DNA from: Ketobacter alkanivorans | Lineage (GTDB): Bacteria; Pseudomonadota; Gammaproteobacteria; Pseudomonadales; Ketobacteraceae | Length of the DNA stretch: 64,000 bases | Reading direction: 5' to 3' | NCBI RefSeq assembly: GCF_002863865.1 | Contig: NZ_CP022684.1 | Span: 1,517,501 to 1,581,500 of the forward strand | Shown here: one piece after another, positions 1-9,897 of the stretch | How positions within the stretch are numbered: the stretch's first letter is position 1 | Layout of the letters: each line of letters opens with the position of its first letter | Made by a program: the position numbers and the translations under genes | Notes under the pieces: model-generated | What the model was told of the DNA's origin: nothing | The model's database searches: none | What the model saw: the letters and a program-made list of their open reading frames with translations, nothing else

Positions 1-379
<379 letters not shown>

Positions 380-386
380 CTATCCT

Positions 387-392
387 TATAAT
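387..392 (+). promoter_or_regulatory. Candidate -10 box for the M23 peptidase-anmK transcript
   Basis: A perfect TATAAT lies 43 bases before the peptidase ATG in the tyrS/M23 divergent region. No convincing TTGACA-like -35 is seen at 16-18 bp; TGTAAC at 362-367 is the nearest and is 19 bp away. The call rests on the -10 alone. Confidence 0.4.
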
Positions 393-434
393 GAACCACT
401 TATCGCAGGAAGGCAGAATCTACTCGAATTAGGT

Positions 435-1820
435 ATGACTAGACATCACAACCCAGGGTCTAAGCCCAAAACATCATATCCCCGCATTCATTTGATGGCG
501 GCGGCAGCTTGTTCAGCCATCATGGTGCTGACACTGACTTTGCTGCCCTCCCCTGATGCGACCGCCACCAAGACCGTGCGCCTCAAGCCCGCTTTTGATA
601 AGGCTACCAGTAGCCCAGCGCAACTGGCTGATCAGGTTATCGCCGATGCGCAGAATGCGGACGAGCCGTTGCTGGATGACGCTGGCGTGGCTGAGCTGGC
701 ACCCCAGCGTCACTGGCTGGATGAAAAAGTACGCAGCGGCGACACGCTCAGCCATATTTTCAAGCGAGTAGGCTTGGGATCCCGCGATGTGCACGAGGTG
801 ATGTCGGGCAAAGGCGACGTGGATCAGCTGAAAAAAATTCACCCTGGCCAGGTTATGCGTTTTGCCATTGAAGATCAGAAGCTGGTGGCGCTGGAATACG
901 TTATTTCACGCACCGATAGCCTGTTGATTGAGCAAGGCGAAGAAGGCTATCAGGCCCGCATGGAAATCAAGGAGCTGGTGCCTTACACCTCTTACGCTGA
1001 AGGGACTATTAATTCTTCTTTGTTCCTTGCAGCGCAAAAAGCAGGCTTATCAGAATCAATGACCATGGAGCTGGCCAGCATTTTTGGCTGGGATGTGGAC
1101 TTCGCCCTGGATATTCGCCAGGGAGATTCCTTTCGGGTGATTTATCAGGAACTGCATTTGGACGGTGAGAAGGTGAAGGACGGCGATATTCTCGGCGCTC
1201 AGTTCACTAATCAAGGACAGACGTTCACAGCTATCCGCTATGAAACTTCTGATCGCGGGGCCAGCTATTTCACTCCTGAAGGGGATAGTATGCGCAAGGC
1301 TTTTCTGCGTAGCCCCATCGATTTTGCACGCATTAGCTCTCATTTCAACCTGAGCAGAAAACACCCCGTTTTACACACTATCCGCGCGCACAAAGGTACT
1401 GACTATGCTGCGTCCCGCGGTACGCCGATCAAGGCAACCGGTGATGGCAAAGTGGTGTTTGCCGGCAGAAAAGGCGGCTATGGAAAGGTGGTGATTATTC
1501 AGCATGGGCAAGCTTACAAGACCCTATATGCACACATGCACAATTATGCTCGCGGCATCCGCTCGGGTACACGGGTGCGACAGGGTCAGGTTATCGGTTA
1601 TGTGGGCAGCACTGGCTTGGCCACCGGCCCCCACCTGCATTACGAGTTTTACCTGAACGGAGCGGTGCGCAATCCTGTGACGGTCAAACTGCCTCACGCG
1701 GAACCCATAGCCAAGCAGGATAAGGAAGCATTCCTGGCTTTGGCGAAGCAGATGGAAGGTCAACTTTCGACCTATGCCGCTGCCATGGAAAGCGAAAAAG
1801 TCGCCAACTTGGATCAATAA
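435..1820 (+). CDS. M23-family peptidoglycan metallopeptidase (MepM/YebA-like)
   Basis: Probable periplasmic zinc endopeptidase that cuts peptidoglycan cross-links during wall growth; 461 residues. A hydrophobic anchor or uncleaved signal lies at about residues 20-38. A LysM/OapA-like region follows (about 93-230, with the SGDTLSHIF motif). The C-terminal M23 domain carries the zinc ligands in HKGTD (H319, D323) and HLHYEF (H400, H402). All expected M23 metal residues are present, so the enzyme should be active rather than an EnvC-type activator. The stop codon shares its last base with the anmK start (TAATG), implying translational coupling; both act in cell-wall turnover and recycling. Assigned by domain order and by resemblance to the tyrS-M23-anmK order I recall from Pseudomonas. 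Confidence 0.92.
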   Translation: MTRHHNPGSKPKTSYPRIHLMAAAACSAIMVLTLTLLPSPDATATKTVRLKPAFDKATSSPAQLADQVIADAQNADEPLLDDAGVAELAPQRHWLDEKVRSGDTLSHIFKRVGLGSRDVHEVMSGKGDVDQLKKIHPGQVMRFAIEDQKLVALEYVISRTDSLLIEQGEEGYQARMEIKELVPYTSYAEGTINSSLFLAAQKAGLSESMTMELASIFGWDVDFALDIRQGDSFRVIYQELHLDGEKVKDGDILGAQFTNQGQTFTAIRYETSDRGASYFTPEGDSMRKAFLRSPIDFARISSHFNLSRKHPVLHTIRAHKGTDYAASRGTPIKATGDGKVVFAGRKGGYGKVVIIQHGQAYKTLYAHMHNYARGIRSGTRVRQGQVIGYVGSTGLATGPHLHYEFYLNGAVRNPVTVKLPHAEPIAKQDKEAFLALAKQMEGQLSTYAAAMESEKVANLDQ

Positions 1821-2941
1821 TGGGGTCAAACGACCTGTATATTGGTTTGATCTCTGGAACCAGCGCCGACGGCATAGACGCAGCGCTGGTTTCTTTTGAT
1901 AAAGGCCGGCCCGAGTTGCTGGCACAGCACTTACACCCCTTTCCAGATACAACGAAAGCCCGTTTGATGTCGCTTTTTACGCCCGGCGAGGCGCAAATTG
2001 ATCTGATGGGGGCGATGGATCAGGAGTTAGGGCTGCTGTTTGCTGACGCCTGCTTGGCATTATTAGACTCTGCAAACATGCCTGCCACAGCAGTAAATGC
2101 CATTGGCAGTCATGGCCAGACCGTTCGCCACCGCCCTGATCAACCCAACCCCTTTACACTGCAAATTGGTGATCCAAACTGCATCGCTCATGTTACTGGT
2201 ATCGACGTGGTGGCTGATTTCCGACGGCGGGACATGGCATGCGGGGGCCAGGGTGCGCCGCTGGCACCCTTGTTCCATCAAACCTTTTTCAGTGACGAGA
2301 ATGAAAACAGGGTGATCCTCAACCTGGGCGGGATCGCCAACATTACCATGCTACCCGCCACGAAGCAGGCAACACATGCTCCCATCGCTATGGATACCGG
2401 GCCTGCCAGCGGATTGATGGACGCCTGGTGTCAGCAACATCTGGGTAAGGCTTTTGATGCCAACGGTGAGTGGGCAAAACAGGGCTCAGTGATCACTGAG
2501 CTGCTGAACATGTGGCTGGATGATCCTTATTTTGCCAAGCCCGCCCCAAAAAGCACCGGCAAGGAGTACTTTAATTTATCCTGGCTGGAGGCTAGGGCAA
2601 GTCGCGTATTGGCTCAATATCAACCTGAAGATATCCAGGCAACGCTCTTGGAGTTAACTGTGCGCTCGGTGTGCGATGCCATTGCTGCGCTGCCCATGGA
2701 GACGAGCCGGGTGCTGGTGTGTGGTGGTGGTGTGCATAACCGTCAGCTAGTGGAGCGCTTGCAGGCTCTAAGTTCGTGCCCCGTTGACAGCACTATGATG
2801 CTGGGTATAGACCCGGACTGGGTGGAAGCCATGTGCTTTGCCTGGTTGGCAATGTGCTTTAACGAGGGTATCAAAATGAACACCGGCCCGTTCACCGGTG
2901 CGTCTGAACCCGTTTTGCTGGGCGGCCTGTACAAAAAATAG
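1820..2941 (+). CDS. anmK: Anhydro-N-acetylmuramic acid kinase
   Basis: Phosphorylates and opens 1,6-anhydro-MurNAc to MurNAc-6-phosphate in the cytoplasm, a step of peptidoglycan recycling. The 373-residue length is normal. The ATP-binding GTSADGID is at residues 13-20 (often GTSMDGVD, so Ala replaces Met), with GSHGQTV, a LNLGGIAN phosphate loop, MDTGPAS and CGGGVHN further on, all characteristic of the family. Its ATG overlaps the last base of the upstream peptidase gene. It is convergent with erpA, 41 bp away. Confidence 0.96.
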   Translation: MGSNDLYIGLISGTSADGIDAALVSFDKGRPELLAQHLHPFPDTTKARLMSLFTPGEAQIDLMGAMDQELGLLFADACLALLDSANMPATAVNAIGSHGQTVRHRPDQPNPFTLQIGDPNCIAHVTGIDVVADFRRRDMACGGQGAPLAPLFHQTFFSDENENRVILNLGGIANITMLPATKQATHAPIAMDTGPASGLMDAWCQQHLGKAFDANGEWAKQGSVITELLNMWLDDPYFAKPAPKSTGKEYFNLSWLEARASRVLAQYQPEDIQATLLELTVRSVCDAIAALPMETSRVLVCGGGVHNRQLVERLQALSSCPVDSTMMLGIDPDWVEAMCFAWLAMCFNEGIKMNTGPFTGASEPVLLGGLYKK

Positions 2942-2982
2942 ACGACCGCAAAGCTGAAGGGGGCATAAGCCCAGGGGAGAAA

Positions 2983-3321
2983 CTAGATTGAGAATGAAGA
3001 GCCACAGCCACAGGTACTAGTGGCATTGGGGTTTGTAACCACAAACTGAGAACCTTGCAGCCCCTCGGTATAGTCCACCTCAGAACCCGCCAGATACTGA
3101 ATACTCATAGGGTCAACCACTAGCATAACCCCTTGATTTTCAACCTTGGTATCATCATCTTTGACTTCATCTTCAAACTTGAAGCCGTAGGAAAAACCTG
3201 AACAGCCGCCACCGGTGATGTACACCCTCAATTTGAGGTTGTCGTTTCCTTCTTCCTCAATCAGGGATTTGACTTTGCGGGCTGCGCTGTCGGTGAATCG
3301 CATTGCTGCTTCGTCTGTCAC
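2983..3321 (-). CDS. erpA: Iron-sulfur cluster insertion protein ErpA
   Basis: A-type Fe-S carrier that delivers clusters to apo-enzymes, including those for isoprenoid synthesis. The three conserved cysteines occur in GGGCSGF and in the C-terminal CGCGSSFSI. With a GTG start at 3321 the protein is 112 residues, close to the 114 of E. coli ErpA; the next in-frame ATG (3303) has no ribosome site, while AAGAGGAG lies 11 bases before the GTG. The frame stays open further upstream, but those residues match nothing in the family and cover a hairpin, so they are excluded. It lies downstream of the bactofilin gene with a 94-bp gap. Confidence 0.94.
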   Translation of the reverse strand: MTDEAAMRFTDSAARKVKSLIEEEGNDNLKLRVYITGGGCSGFSYGFKFEDEVKDDDTKVENQGVMLVVDPMSIQYLAGSEVDYTEGLQGSQFVVTNPNATSTCGCGSSFSI

Positions 3322-3348
3322 GGTACCAGGTACTCCTCTTAAACTACT

Positions 3349-3370
3349 GACGGTGCCTAATGGCACCGTC
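3349..3370 (-). terminator. Perfect 9-bp hairpin between bactofilin gene and erpA
   Basis: GACGGTGCC and GGCACCGTC flank a TAAT loop. The stem is GC-rich but no T-run follows on the minus strand, so it is a weak candidate terminator or attenuator. Alternatively it is a leader structure about 27 bases ahead of the erpA start. Confidence 0.4.
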
Positions 3371-3415
3371 TTCGGATTATGATAATTCCGACTAAAGTAG
3401 TCAAGAATAGCTGCT

Positions 3416-3898
3416 TTAGGCTGGACTCTGCTTGGTTTCCATTTTCGCATCTACGGGAGGAAGCTTACCATCACGTTTGACTTTCTTATCCAGGCTGATG
3501 GATGCCTCAACCGGAGCGGGCTTTTGCTGGCTATGCACCAGGGAGCCATTAACCTCGGCCCCCATCACCATCTCGATCAGGTTGTAATGGACGTTGCCGT
3601 TGACGATGGCTTTCGCTGCCAACTCGACATGGGTGGACGAGTGTACATCCCCGTTCACTTTGCCATTGACGACCACGTTAGGCACATGGATTTCACCTTC
3701 GATTTCGCCTGCCTCGCTGAGGCGTAGCAGGGCTTCGCTGCCCTCTTCGGCGCGCACATTGCCTTTTATGGTGCCTTCAACCAGCAAGCCGCCTTCGAAT
3801 TTCACATCGCCATTAATCTCTGTGCCTTTCGCGATCATGGTGGTTTTTCCAGCATGACGGTCGAAGTCTACCTTTTTAGTTTTATCCTTTCCCCACAT
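3416..3898 (-). CDS. Bactofilin (polymer-forming cytoskeletal protein)
   Basis: Small self-polymerising beta-helix protein, 160 residues. The central region (about 20-120) shows the regularly spaced glycine/valine repeats of the bactofilin domain, for example [16 protein letters not shown] followed by [27 protein letters not shown] and IVNGNVHY. The tail is Pro/Lys/Glu-rich and probably disordered. Bactofilins organise envelope or morphogenetic proteins and are often paired with M23 peptidases; one lies 1.6 kb away. The start overlaps the end of the upstream membrane protein gene by 17 bases, so the two are co-translated and likely work together. Confidence 0.92.
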   Translation of the reverse strand: MWGKDKTKKVDFDRHAGKTTMIAKGTEINGDVKFEGGLLVEGTIKGNVRAEEGSEALLRLSEAGEIEGEIHVPNVVVNGKVNGDVHSSTHVELAAKAIVNGNVHYNLIEMVMGAEVNGSLVHSQQKPAPVEASISLDKKVKRDGKLPPVDAKMETKQSPA

Positions 3899-4643
3899 CG
3901 CCTTTTACCTCTAGCACGTTCCAATCAAATCGCTTTTCAAGTCTAGTCGCTTTACGACCTTTTGACTGCGCGATCACCTCAATTTGTTCCGGAACAAATT
4001 CGTCCGGAACCACAATTTCTCCATCCACGTTCTGGAAATAGCGGAATTTAAACGGTATTCCACTGGATGACTGCTCCTGCGACAGCTGCTCGAAGGGGAT
4101 GCTTTCTTTTACGCCCTGTCGCACCCCGACCAAATTCAGGGACACGCTGCCACTGATATAGGAGCTATTATCCGCCACCTGGGTCATGACCACTTTGTAT
4201 TTAAAGCGCCTTTTATTGACCGTGGAGGACAGCTCCAACCGCTCTATACGCAGACCTTTATCATTTTTACGCGGAGCCATGATGCCTTTGTAAAAGCTCA
4301 CGGCCTCTTCCAGTTCGGACACCCGGTTCTGCAGGCTTATGTTTTCTTTTCTAACCCGCTCAGAGGCTTGCCGTTCCAGCTCGCTACCGTGTTTGTGAAT
4401 GGCCGCCTGTTCTTGCAGTTGCGACACATCCTGCTTGAGCTGCTCGGTCTCCAGGCGCAGCTCGGCGCGCTCATCCAGCACATGAATTTTCTCACGAATG
4501 CCCTGGTAATAACCGGCTATAAAAAAACCACCTGCCACCAGAAACAAAACCAGCGACGACATCAGCAGACGCTTCCAAAGGGGCGTCTGCCGCTGTGACA
4601 CCAACATCATCTGCGGATCAGGGCTACCGGTTGGCTTGGCCAC
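3882..4643 (-). CDS. Single-pass membrane coiled-coil protein, DUF6776-like
   Basis: Function unknown; 253 residues. The N-terminus is cytoplasmic and basic, followed by one transmembrane helix at about 26-46 (LLMSSLVLFLVAGGFFIAGY), a heptad-rich coiled coil at about 52-120, and a C-terminal beta-rich domain of about 130 residues that ends in a basic stretch. This architecture matches a gammaproteobacterial family found near argC/erpA. It sits between argC and the bactofilin gene (9-bp gap and 17-bp overlap). A membrane anchor or periplasmic partner for the bactofilin is a reasonable inference from co-translation, not shown by sequence. The family name is from memory. Confidence 0.75.
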   Translation of the reverse strand: MAKPTGSPDPQMMLVSQRQTPLWKRLLMSSLVLFLVAGGFFIAGYYQGIREKIHVLDERAELRLETEQLKQDVSQLQEQAAIHKHGSELERQASERVRKENISLQNRVSELEEAVSFYKGIMAPRKNDKGLRIERLELSSTVNKRRFKYKVVMTQVADNSSYISGSVSLNLVGVRQGVKESIPFEQLSQEQSSSGIPFKFRYFQNVDGEIVVPDEFVPEQIEVIAQSKGRKATRLEKRFDWNVLEVKGDVGKG

Positions 4644-4652
4644 AGGTCAGCC

Positions 4653-5699
4653 TCAGGGCATCAGGGCCACCTGATTCAGACCAGCTGATTCAGGTAGACC
4701 GCACATGATGTTCATATTTTGCACTGCCTGTCCGGCAGCACCTTTTACCAGGTTGTCAATCACCGACAGCACCACAACGGTATCACCGCCCTGCGGTACA
4801 TGTACGGCTATCCGGCAGTTATTCGACCCTTTTACACTGCGGGTTTCGGGCAATGATCCTGCCGGCATCACATCCACAAAGGGCTCAGCGGCGAAACGGG
4901 CTTCGTACAGCGCCTGCAAATCGCCGCTGTCTGCATTCAAACGCCCATACAGGGTGGCATGAATACCACGGATCATAGGCGTCAGATGAGGCACAAAGGT
5001 CAACCCCACCGGCGAGCCGGTTGCCTGGCTCAAGCCTTGCCTGATTTCGGGTAAATGACGGTGCCCCGCTACGCCGTAGGCTTTAAAGCTCTCACTGGCT
5101 TCGCATAACAGCGACCCCAGTTTTGCCTCTCGGCCCGCGCCACTGACGCCAGATTTGGAGTCGGCGATCAGGTGCTGGGGATCAATCAACCCCTTTTCCA
5201 GTAACGGCAGATAGCCCAATTGCACCGCTGTCGGGTAGCAGCCGGGGTTGGCCACTATGCTGGCTTGAGCAATTTGTGTACGATTCATTTCGGGCAAGCC
5301 GTATACTGCTTGCTCCAATACATCCACACAGGCATGGGGCATTCCGTACCACTGCTCCCAGACTAGCGGATCTTTAAGGCGGAAGTCTGCGGCCAGATCG
5401 ACAATTTTGACATTTGCCTTAAGCAGCTCGGGCACCAACTTCATGGCAACGCCATTCGGAGTCGCAAAGAACACCAGATCACACTGGCTCAGGTTGTCGA
5501 CATCCGGCGCCGTGAACTGGAGATCCAGATGACCCCGCAGGTTTGGGTACAGACCATGCACATCTTGCCCTGCCTCAGATCGTGAGGTTACTGCGGTCAA
5601 CTCTACATTGGGGTGTTGAACCAGCAATCGCAGCAATTCGACACCGGTATAACCTGTTCCGCCTACGATGCCGATTTTAATTTTTGCGTTATGATTCAT
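4653..5699 (-). CDS. argC: N-acetyl-gamma-glutamyl-phosphate reductase
   Basis: NADPH-dependent reductive dephosphorylation of N-acetylglutamyl phosphate, third step of arginine synthesis. The 348-residue length is normal. The N-terminal Rossmann motif [17 protein letters not shown], the catalytic cysteine in NPGCYPTA and the [10 protein letters not shown] loop with the catalytic histidine are all present. First gene of a minus-strand run with the DUF6776-like and bactofilin genes. The 208-bp region to the divergent ClC gene is AT-rich and should hold its promoter. Confidence 0.96.
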   Translation of the reverse strand: MNHNAKIKIGIVGGTGYTGVELLRLLVQHPNVELTAVTSRSEAGQDVHGLYPNLRGHLDLQFTAPDVDNLSQCDLVFFATPNGVAMKLVPELLKANVKIVDLAADFRLKDPLVWEQWYGMPHACVDVLEQAVYGLPEMNRTQIAQASIVANPGCYPTAVQLGYLPLLEKGLIDPQHLIADSKSGVSGAGREAKLGSLLCEASESFKAYGVAGHRHLPEIRQGLSQATGSPVGLTFVPHLTPMIRGIHATLYGRLNADSGDLQALYEARFAAEPFVDVMPAGSLPETRSVKGSNNCRIAVHVPQGGDTVVVLSVIDNLVKGAAGQAVQNMNIMCGLPESAGLNQVALMP

Positions 5700-5869
5700 G
5701 GGTTTCTCGATTCGTTACAGACGATAGAATGTGCAATCATAATGCAGCTGGAACCTTATTAAAAATCCTAAGCTTTTGTTTAGGCAAAATTTTTGCTTGA
5801 AATGAGCTTTCAGACAAGCCGCCTTTGTGACTGATAGGGTGAGCAAACGGCGCTTGTGAAATTTCTGCT

Positions 5870-5882
5870 TACGCTAAGCGTA
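5870..5882. promoter_or_regulatory. Short palindrome upstream of the ClC gene
   Basis: TACGCT and AGCGTA are separated by one A, 25 bases before the ClC start in the argC/ClC divergent region. It could be an operator, but such a short palindrome can occur by chance. Confidence 0.2.
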
Positions 5883-5907
5883 GCGTATTTGGCTGACCTG
5901 TCCCGTT

Positions 5908-7638
5908 ATGAACTTTGATCTTGATCGCATACGAGAACGATTATCCTCACTGGACGCGGTGCCGCTGCTGGCATTGCTGGGCATACTGGCAGGCTTGATC
6001 TCAGGCCTGATTATTATCGTGTTTCGTGTGTTTATTGAGCTGATACTAAATTTGTTGCTGCCGGAGCACTCGGAGAATTTCGAAGGGCTAAGCCCCGTGA
6101 TTCGGGGGGCGCTGCCGCTTACTGGTGCCGCGCTATTGGGGGTCGGTTTTCATTACTTGGCGAAGGATGACCGTCGCATGGGGGCGGGTTATGTGATCGA
6201 GCGCTTCAACCTGTTTCAGGGCGCGATCAGCTTGCGCAGCCTTCTGGTGCAATTTTTTGGTGCAGCAGCCACGCTGATCAGCGGCCTGTCCATGGGGCGG
6301 GAAGGCCCTGCGGTGCACCTGGGGGCGGCGGGCAGCAGCCTGTTGGGGCAATGGGCTCGACTCCCCAATAACAGTTTGCGAGTGCTCACTGGTTGCGGTT
6401 GTGCGGCGGCTATTTCGGCATCCTTCAATACGCCTATCGCCGGGGTCATTTTCGCTATGGAAGTGATCATGATGGAATACAGCATGTCTACATTTATACC
6501 CATCATCCTGGCATCCGTGGTGGGCGCATCACTGACTCGCGCTGTGTACGGCCATGAGCCTGCATTCGCTATTCCGGAGGTGCAGCTGGGCAGCTTGATG
6601 GAGCTGCCGTTTGTGGTGGCCTGCGGTGTGCTTATTGGCTGTCTGGCGGCCGCGCTGATCTACCTTTCACGTGCCTGTTACGACCGAACCAACACGCTGG
6701 GTGTGGGCTGGCGCTTTTTTCTGGCGGGCATGGTGACCGCGGTGTGTGGATATGGCGCGCCTGAAATTCTTGGTGTTGGCTATGACACTGTAGACGCAGC
6801 TATGATCGGCAGCCTTACCGTCAGCACGCTGCTGTTGGTGATGGCACTGAAAATCATCGCTACCAGTGCCTGCGTGGGGGCAGGCTTGCCAGCCGGTGTG
6901 ATTGGCCCGGCTCTGGTCATCGGAGCCATGGCGGGTGGTTTGTTTGGTGAGCTGGGCAAGGCGCTGCTACCGCAGGATTCCAACAACACAATGTATGTGC
7001 TTTTGGGTATGGCGGGCATGATGGCAGCAACGCTGCAAGCGCCCCTGGCGGCACTGATGACCCTGCTGGAGCTGACCTTCGAGGCCAACATCATCTTTCC
7101 GGGTATGTTGGTGGTGGTTATTTCCAGCTTGATCACCTCGCAGGTATTCCGCCAGAAGGGCATATTCCAGACATTACTGGAGGCACAGGGCATTTCTGTT
7201 CATGTGAGCCCCCTCGCCAGTCATCTGCACCGGGTTGGGGTGGCGGCCGTGATGGACCGAAATATTTGCCGGGTAAACCAGCTGATCACGCTGGAAGAGG
7301 CTGACGATATCCTCAAAAAGCAGCCGAACTGGTTGATGCTGGAGAAAGATGGCCTGCCCTCACACCATCTGCCTGCTGCGGATCTGGCATTATATGTGTC
7401 CAGTCTGGAACGGGGCGACGCGCCCGCAACGGAAGTCTCCATCAATCTGTTGGAAATTCCGGGAAAACGGGATAATGTGGTGCCGGTTTTGCTGAGCGCC
7501 ACCCTGCAGGAAGCGCTGGAGGCTATGAATAAGGCGAATGTCAGTGCGGTTTATGTCCGACGTATGTCCGCCCCCAGCATCTATCGGGTGTTTGGCCTGG
7601 TACGCAGGCAGGACATTGAGCATCATTATCAGATTTAG
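5908..7638 (+). CDS. ClC-type chloride channel or Cl-/H+ antiporter
   Basis: Polytopic inner-membrane ClC protein, 576 residues, with about ten hydrophobic helices. The gating-glutamate motif GREGPAVHLG is at about residues 130-140 and the later selectivity motif GAGLPAGVIGPAL at about 327-339. The region normally written GSGIP in antiporters is less clear. About 140 soluble C-terminal residues resemble a degenerate CBS pair (sections around AAVMDRNICRV and LQEALEAMNKANVSAVYV), suggesting nucleotide or ionic-strength regulation. The hemJ gene follows after 8 bp, so both are probably one transcript. Whether it is a channel or an exchanger cannot be decided from sequence alone. Confidence 0.9.
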   Translation: MNFDLDRIRERLSSLDAVPLLALLGILAGLISGLIIIVFRVFIELILNLLLPEHSENFEGLSPVIRGALPLTGAALLGVGFHYLAKDDRRMGAGYVIERFNLFQGAISLRSLLVQFFGAAATLISGLSMGREGPAVHLGAAGSSLLGQWARLPNNSLRVLTGCGCAAAISASFNTPIAGVIFAMEVIMMEYSMSTFIPIILASVVGASLTRAVYGHEPAFAIPEVQLGSLMELPFVVACGVLIGCLAAALIYLSRACYDRTNTLGVGWRFFLAGMVTAVCGYGAPEILGVGYDTVDAAMIGSLTVSTLLLVMALKIIATSACVGAGLPAGVIGPALVIGAMAGGLFGELGKALLPQDSNNTMYVLLGMAGMMAATLQAPLAALMTLLELTFEANIIFPGMLVVVISSLITSQVFRQKGIFQTLLEAQGISVHVSPLASHLHRVGVAAVMDRNICRVNQLITLEEADDILKKQPNWLMLEKDGLPSHHLPAADLALYVSSLERGDAPATEVSINLLEIPGKRDNVVPVLLSATLQEALEAMNKANVSAVYVRRMSAPSIYRVFGLVRRQDIEHHYQI

Positions 7639-7646
7639 GATCGTTT

Positions 7647-8084
7647 ATGTTGTGGGTTAAAGCTTTCCATATCATTGCCATTGTGTGCTGGTTTGCTGCA
7701 CTGTTTTATCTACCCCGCCTGTTCGTGTATCACTGTCAGGCCAATGCAGAGGGCGATAAACGTGGCTCTGAACGCTTTAAGATCATGGAGCGGAAGCTGT
7801 ATCGCGGCATCATGACACCATCCATGGTGGTGGCCTTGGTATTGGGCCTGTGGATGCTGGTAGACCGCTGGGACCCTTATTTCAAATCCGCCATGTGGAT
7901 GCATATCAAGCTGACGTTAATCGTTCTGCTGATTGGCTATCACCACATGTGTGGCGCCTTGATGAAAAAATTTGCGGCAGACCAGAATACCCGCAGCGAG
8001 AAGTTTTACCGTGTATTCAACGAAGCTCCGGTGTTTATATTGGTAGCGGTGATCATCCTGGTAACACTGAAACAACCCATCTGA
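7647..8084 (+). CDS. hemJ: Protoporphyrinogen IX oxidase HemJ
   Basis: Membrane enzyme that oxidises protoporphyrinogen IX to protoporphyrin IX in haem synthesis, the HemJ (UPF0093) form. 145 residues with about four transmembrane helices. The N-terminal KAFHIIAIVCWFAALFYLPR, with its conserved histidine, and the RKLYRGIMTPSM loop are family hallmarks. It follows the ClC gene by 8 bp. I recall HemJ lying near argC in Pseudomonas as well. Substrate assignment is from family knowledge. Confidence 0.9.
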   Translation: MLWVKAFHIIAIVCWFAALFYLPRLFVYHCQANAEGDKRGSERFKIMERKLYRGIMTPSMVVALVLGLWMLVDRWDPYFKSAMWMHIKLTLIVLLIGYHHMCGALMKKFAADQNTRSEKFYRVFNEAPVFILVAVIILVTLKQPI

Positions 8085-8278
8085 CCCTGGCACCGGGTGC
8101 CACGCCTGCTGTCATAAATGCTATTGCCCTGGGGACGCCGCCGGGCTGAAAAACTGTCATTGCCTGCACCATTTTGGTCACTAGAATGGCCGCCCTCTGC
8201 CGCACGGCCCGACACTCAGTGACCACGCAGTCCCAGCACGGTCTATACAGAATTCTAACTTCATAAAAGGTAATTAAC

Positions 8279-9577
8279 ATGAACACTCATCGCATCGTTA
8301 TTGTAGGAGGGGGCGCTGGCGGGCTGGAGCTGGCCACACTTCTTGGCAACAAAGCGGGAAAACGGGGCAGCGCCGACATTACTTTGGTGGATGCCAATAT
8401 GACGCATCTGTGGAAGCCAAGGCTGCATGAAGTGGCTGCCGGGGTGCTGAATGCCGATGTGGACGAACTGAATTATGTAGCCCATGCCCAGCGTCATCAT
8501 TTCAAGTTCATTATGGGGCGCATGAGCGGCCTGGACCGTGAGCAGAAACATTTGATCCTGGAGCCTCACGTGGAAGGCGATGAGCAAATTCTGCCCCAAC
8601 GTGCACTGCCCTATGACACCCTGGTCATTGCCATCGGTAGCAACACCAACGACTTCGGCACCACAGGCGCTGCCGAGCACTGCATCTTTCTGGATAAGCG
8701 TGCTGCCGCGGAGGCCTTTCATCGCAAGTTTCTAAACGAATATTTGAAAGCAAGCCAAGATCCCAGTGCGGAGCCGAAGCACTGCAACATCGCCATCGTG
8801 GGAGCCGGTGCCACCGGCGTGGAACTGGCGGCAGAGCTGAATCATTCTGCCCATGAATTGGTGGAGTACGGCTTCGATCAGATCAAGCCCGAAAACCTCA
8901 CCATTACCATTATCGAAGCGGCCAATCGGGTGTTACCGGTGCTGTCTGAAAAAGCGTCTGCAGCGATATTGCGTCAGCTCAAAGAGCTGAACATTGAGGT
9001 GCTCACCAATGAAATGGTGACCGAGATCACCGCCGATGGCTTGCATACCAAAAGCGGAAAGTTTGTGCCTGCGTTTTTGAAAGTATGGAGCGCTGGTATC
9101 AAAGCCCCTGAGTTCTTAAACGGAATCGCCGGGCTGGAAAGCAATCGTATCAATCAGTTAGTGGTACGTGACACCTTGCAGACCACGCAGGATGAAAATA
9201 TCTTTGCCTTTGGGGACTGCGCCCAGTGCCCTCGCCAGGATGCAGAGACACCGGTTCCACCGCGCGCCCAATCTGCCCATCAACAGGCATTGCTGCTGTC
9301 AAAATCACTGCAACGGCGTATGGCAGGCAAACCCTTGCTGAAGTTTGTATATCAAGATAAGGGCTCCTTGATTTCCTTAAGCCGCAATGGCAGCGTGGGG
9401 AATATCATGGGCAACCTCAGTAAGGATTTTACCTTTGAAGGCAAGCTGGCGCGCGTGATGTACATCACTCTGTACCGCATGCATCAGTTTACCCTGCATG
9501 GCGTATTCAGAACGCTGCTATTGATAGTGCGGGATCGTATTAATCGCCGGGCAAGCCCGACGCTGAAACTGCATTAA
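8279..9577 (+). CDS. ndh: Type II NADH:quinone oxidoreductase (NDH-2) or close relative
   Basis: FAD-dependent, non-proton-pumping dehydrogenase that passes electrons from NADH to quinone at the cytoplasmic membrane face. 432 residues. Two dinucleotide folds are visible: VGGGAGGLELATLLG near the N-terminus for FAD and VGAGATGVELAAEL at about 177-190 for NADH. The second FAD motif FAFGDCAQ is at about 310. The C-terminal 60 residues are amphipathic and basic, as in NDH-2 membrane anchors. A good ribosome site (AAGGTAATTAAC before ATG) fixes the start. It is probably monocistronic, facing a convergent AraC gene. A sulfide:quinone or other NDH-like role cannot be excluded. Confidence 0.85.
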   Translation: MNTHRIVIVGGGAGGLELATLLGNKAGKRGSADITLVDANMTHLWKPRLHEVAAGVLNADVDELNYVAHAQRHHFKFIMGRMSGLDREQKHLILEPHVEGDEQILPQRALPYDTLVIAIGSNTNDFGTTGAAEHCIFLDKRAAAEAFHRKFLNEYLKASQDPSAEPKHCNIAIVGAGATGVELAAELNHSAHELVEYGFDQIKPENLTITIIEAANRVLPVLSEKASAAILRQLKELNIEVLTNEMVTEITADGLHTKSGKFVPAFLKVWSAGIKAPEFLNGIAGLESNRINQLVVRDTLQTTQDENIFAFGDCAQCPRQDAETPVPPRAQSAHQQALLLSKSLQRRMAGKPLLKFVYQDKGSLISLSRNGSVGNIMGNLSKDFTFEGKLARVMYITLYRMHQFTLHGVFRTLLLIVRDRINRRASPTLKLH

Positions 9578-9585
9578 AAGAAAAA

Positions 9586-9620
9586 CTCGCCACGAGCAGC
9601 CCAATCCGCAGCGTGGCGAG
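9586..9620. terminator. Hairpin between convergent ndh and AraC genes
   Basis: CTCGCCACG and CGTGGCGAG form a 9-bp stem with a 17-base loop. On the minus strand it is followed by a T-run interrupted by one C, so it fits a terminator for the AraC transcript, and it may also block ndh read-through. The rest of the 320-bp interval (9621-9897) shows no gene or repeat that I can support. Confidence 0.5.
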
Positions 9621-9897
9621 CGCATTCAACGCACAAATGCTAAAAGAGAAGATAACTCTCGAACGACCATCAAAAAAACACAGTGGTGATGCCCATCGCA
9701 TAGAAGGAGACCCTCTGAAGTCCTTTACCCTTGCAATTATGCGTTATCAGGCATCATCACCTGTGTTCTTCCGCTTTCGAACATGGCATCAATTCTAACG
9801 GCAGCGGCCAATATGAAAATGACCTTGAACATCAATTTAATTGGCAGAACCGTTCAAAATTTTGGCAATGACAATAGAGACGGCGTTGCCAAAGCGG

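Noticed and set aside
9613..9798. 61-codon plus-strand frame after ndh
   Set aside because: Starts inside a hairpin, no family match.
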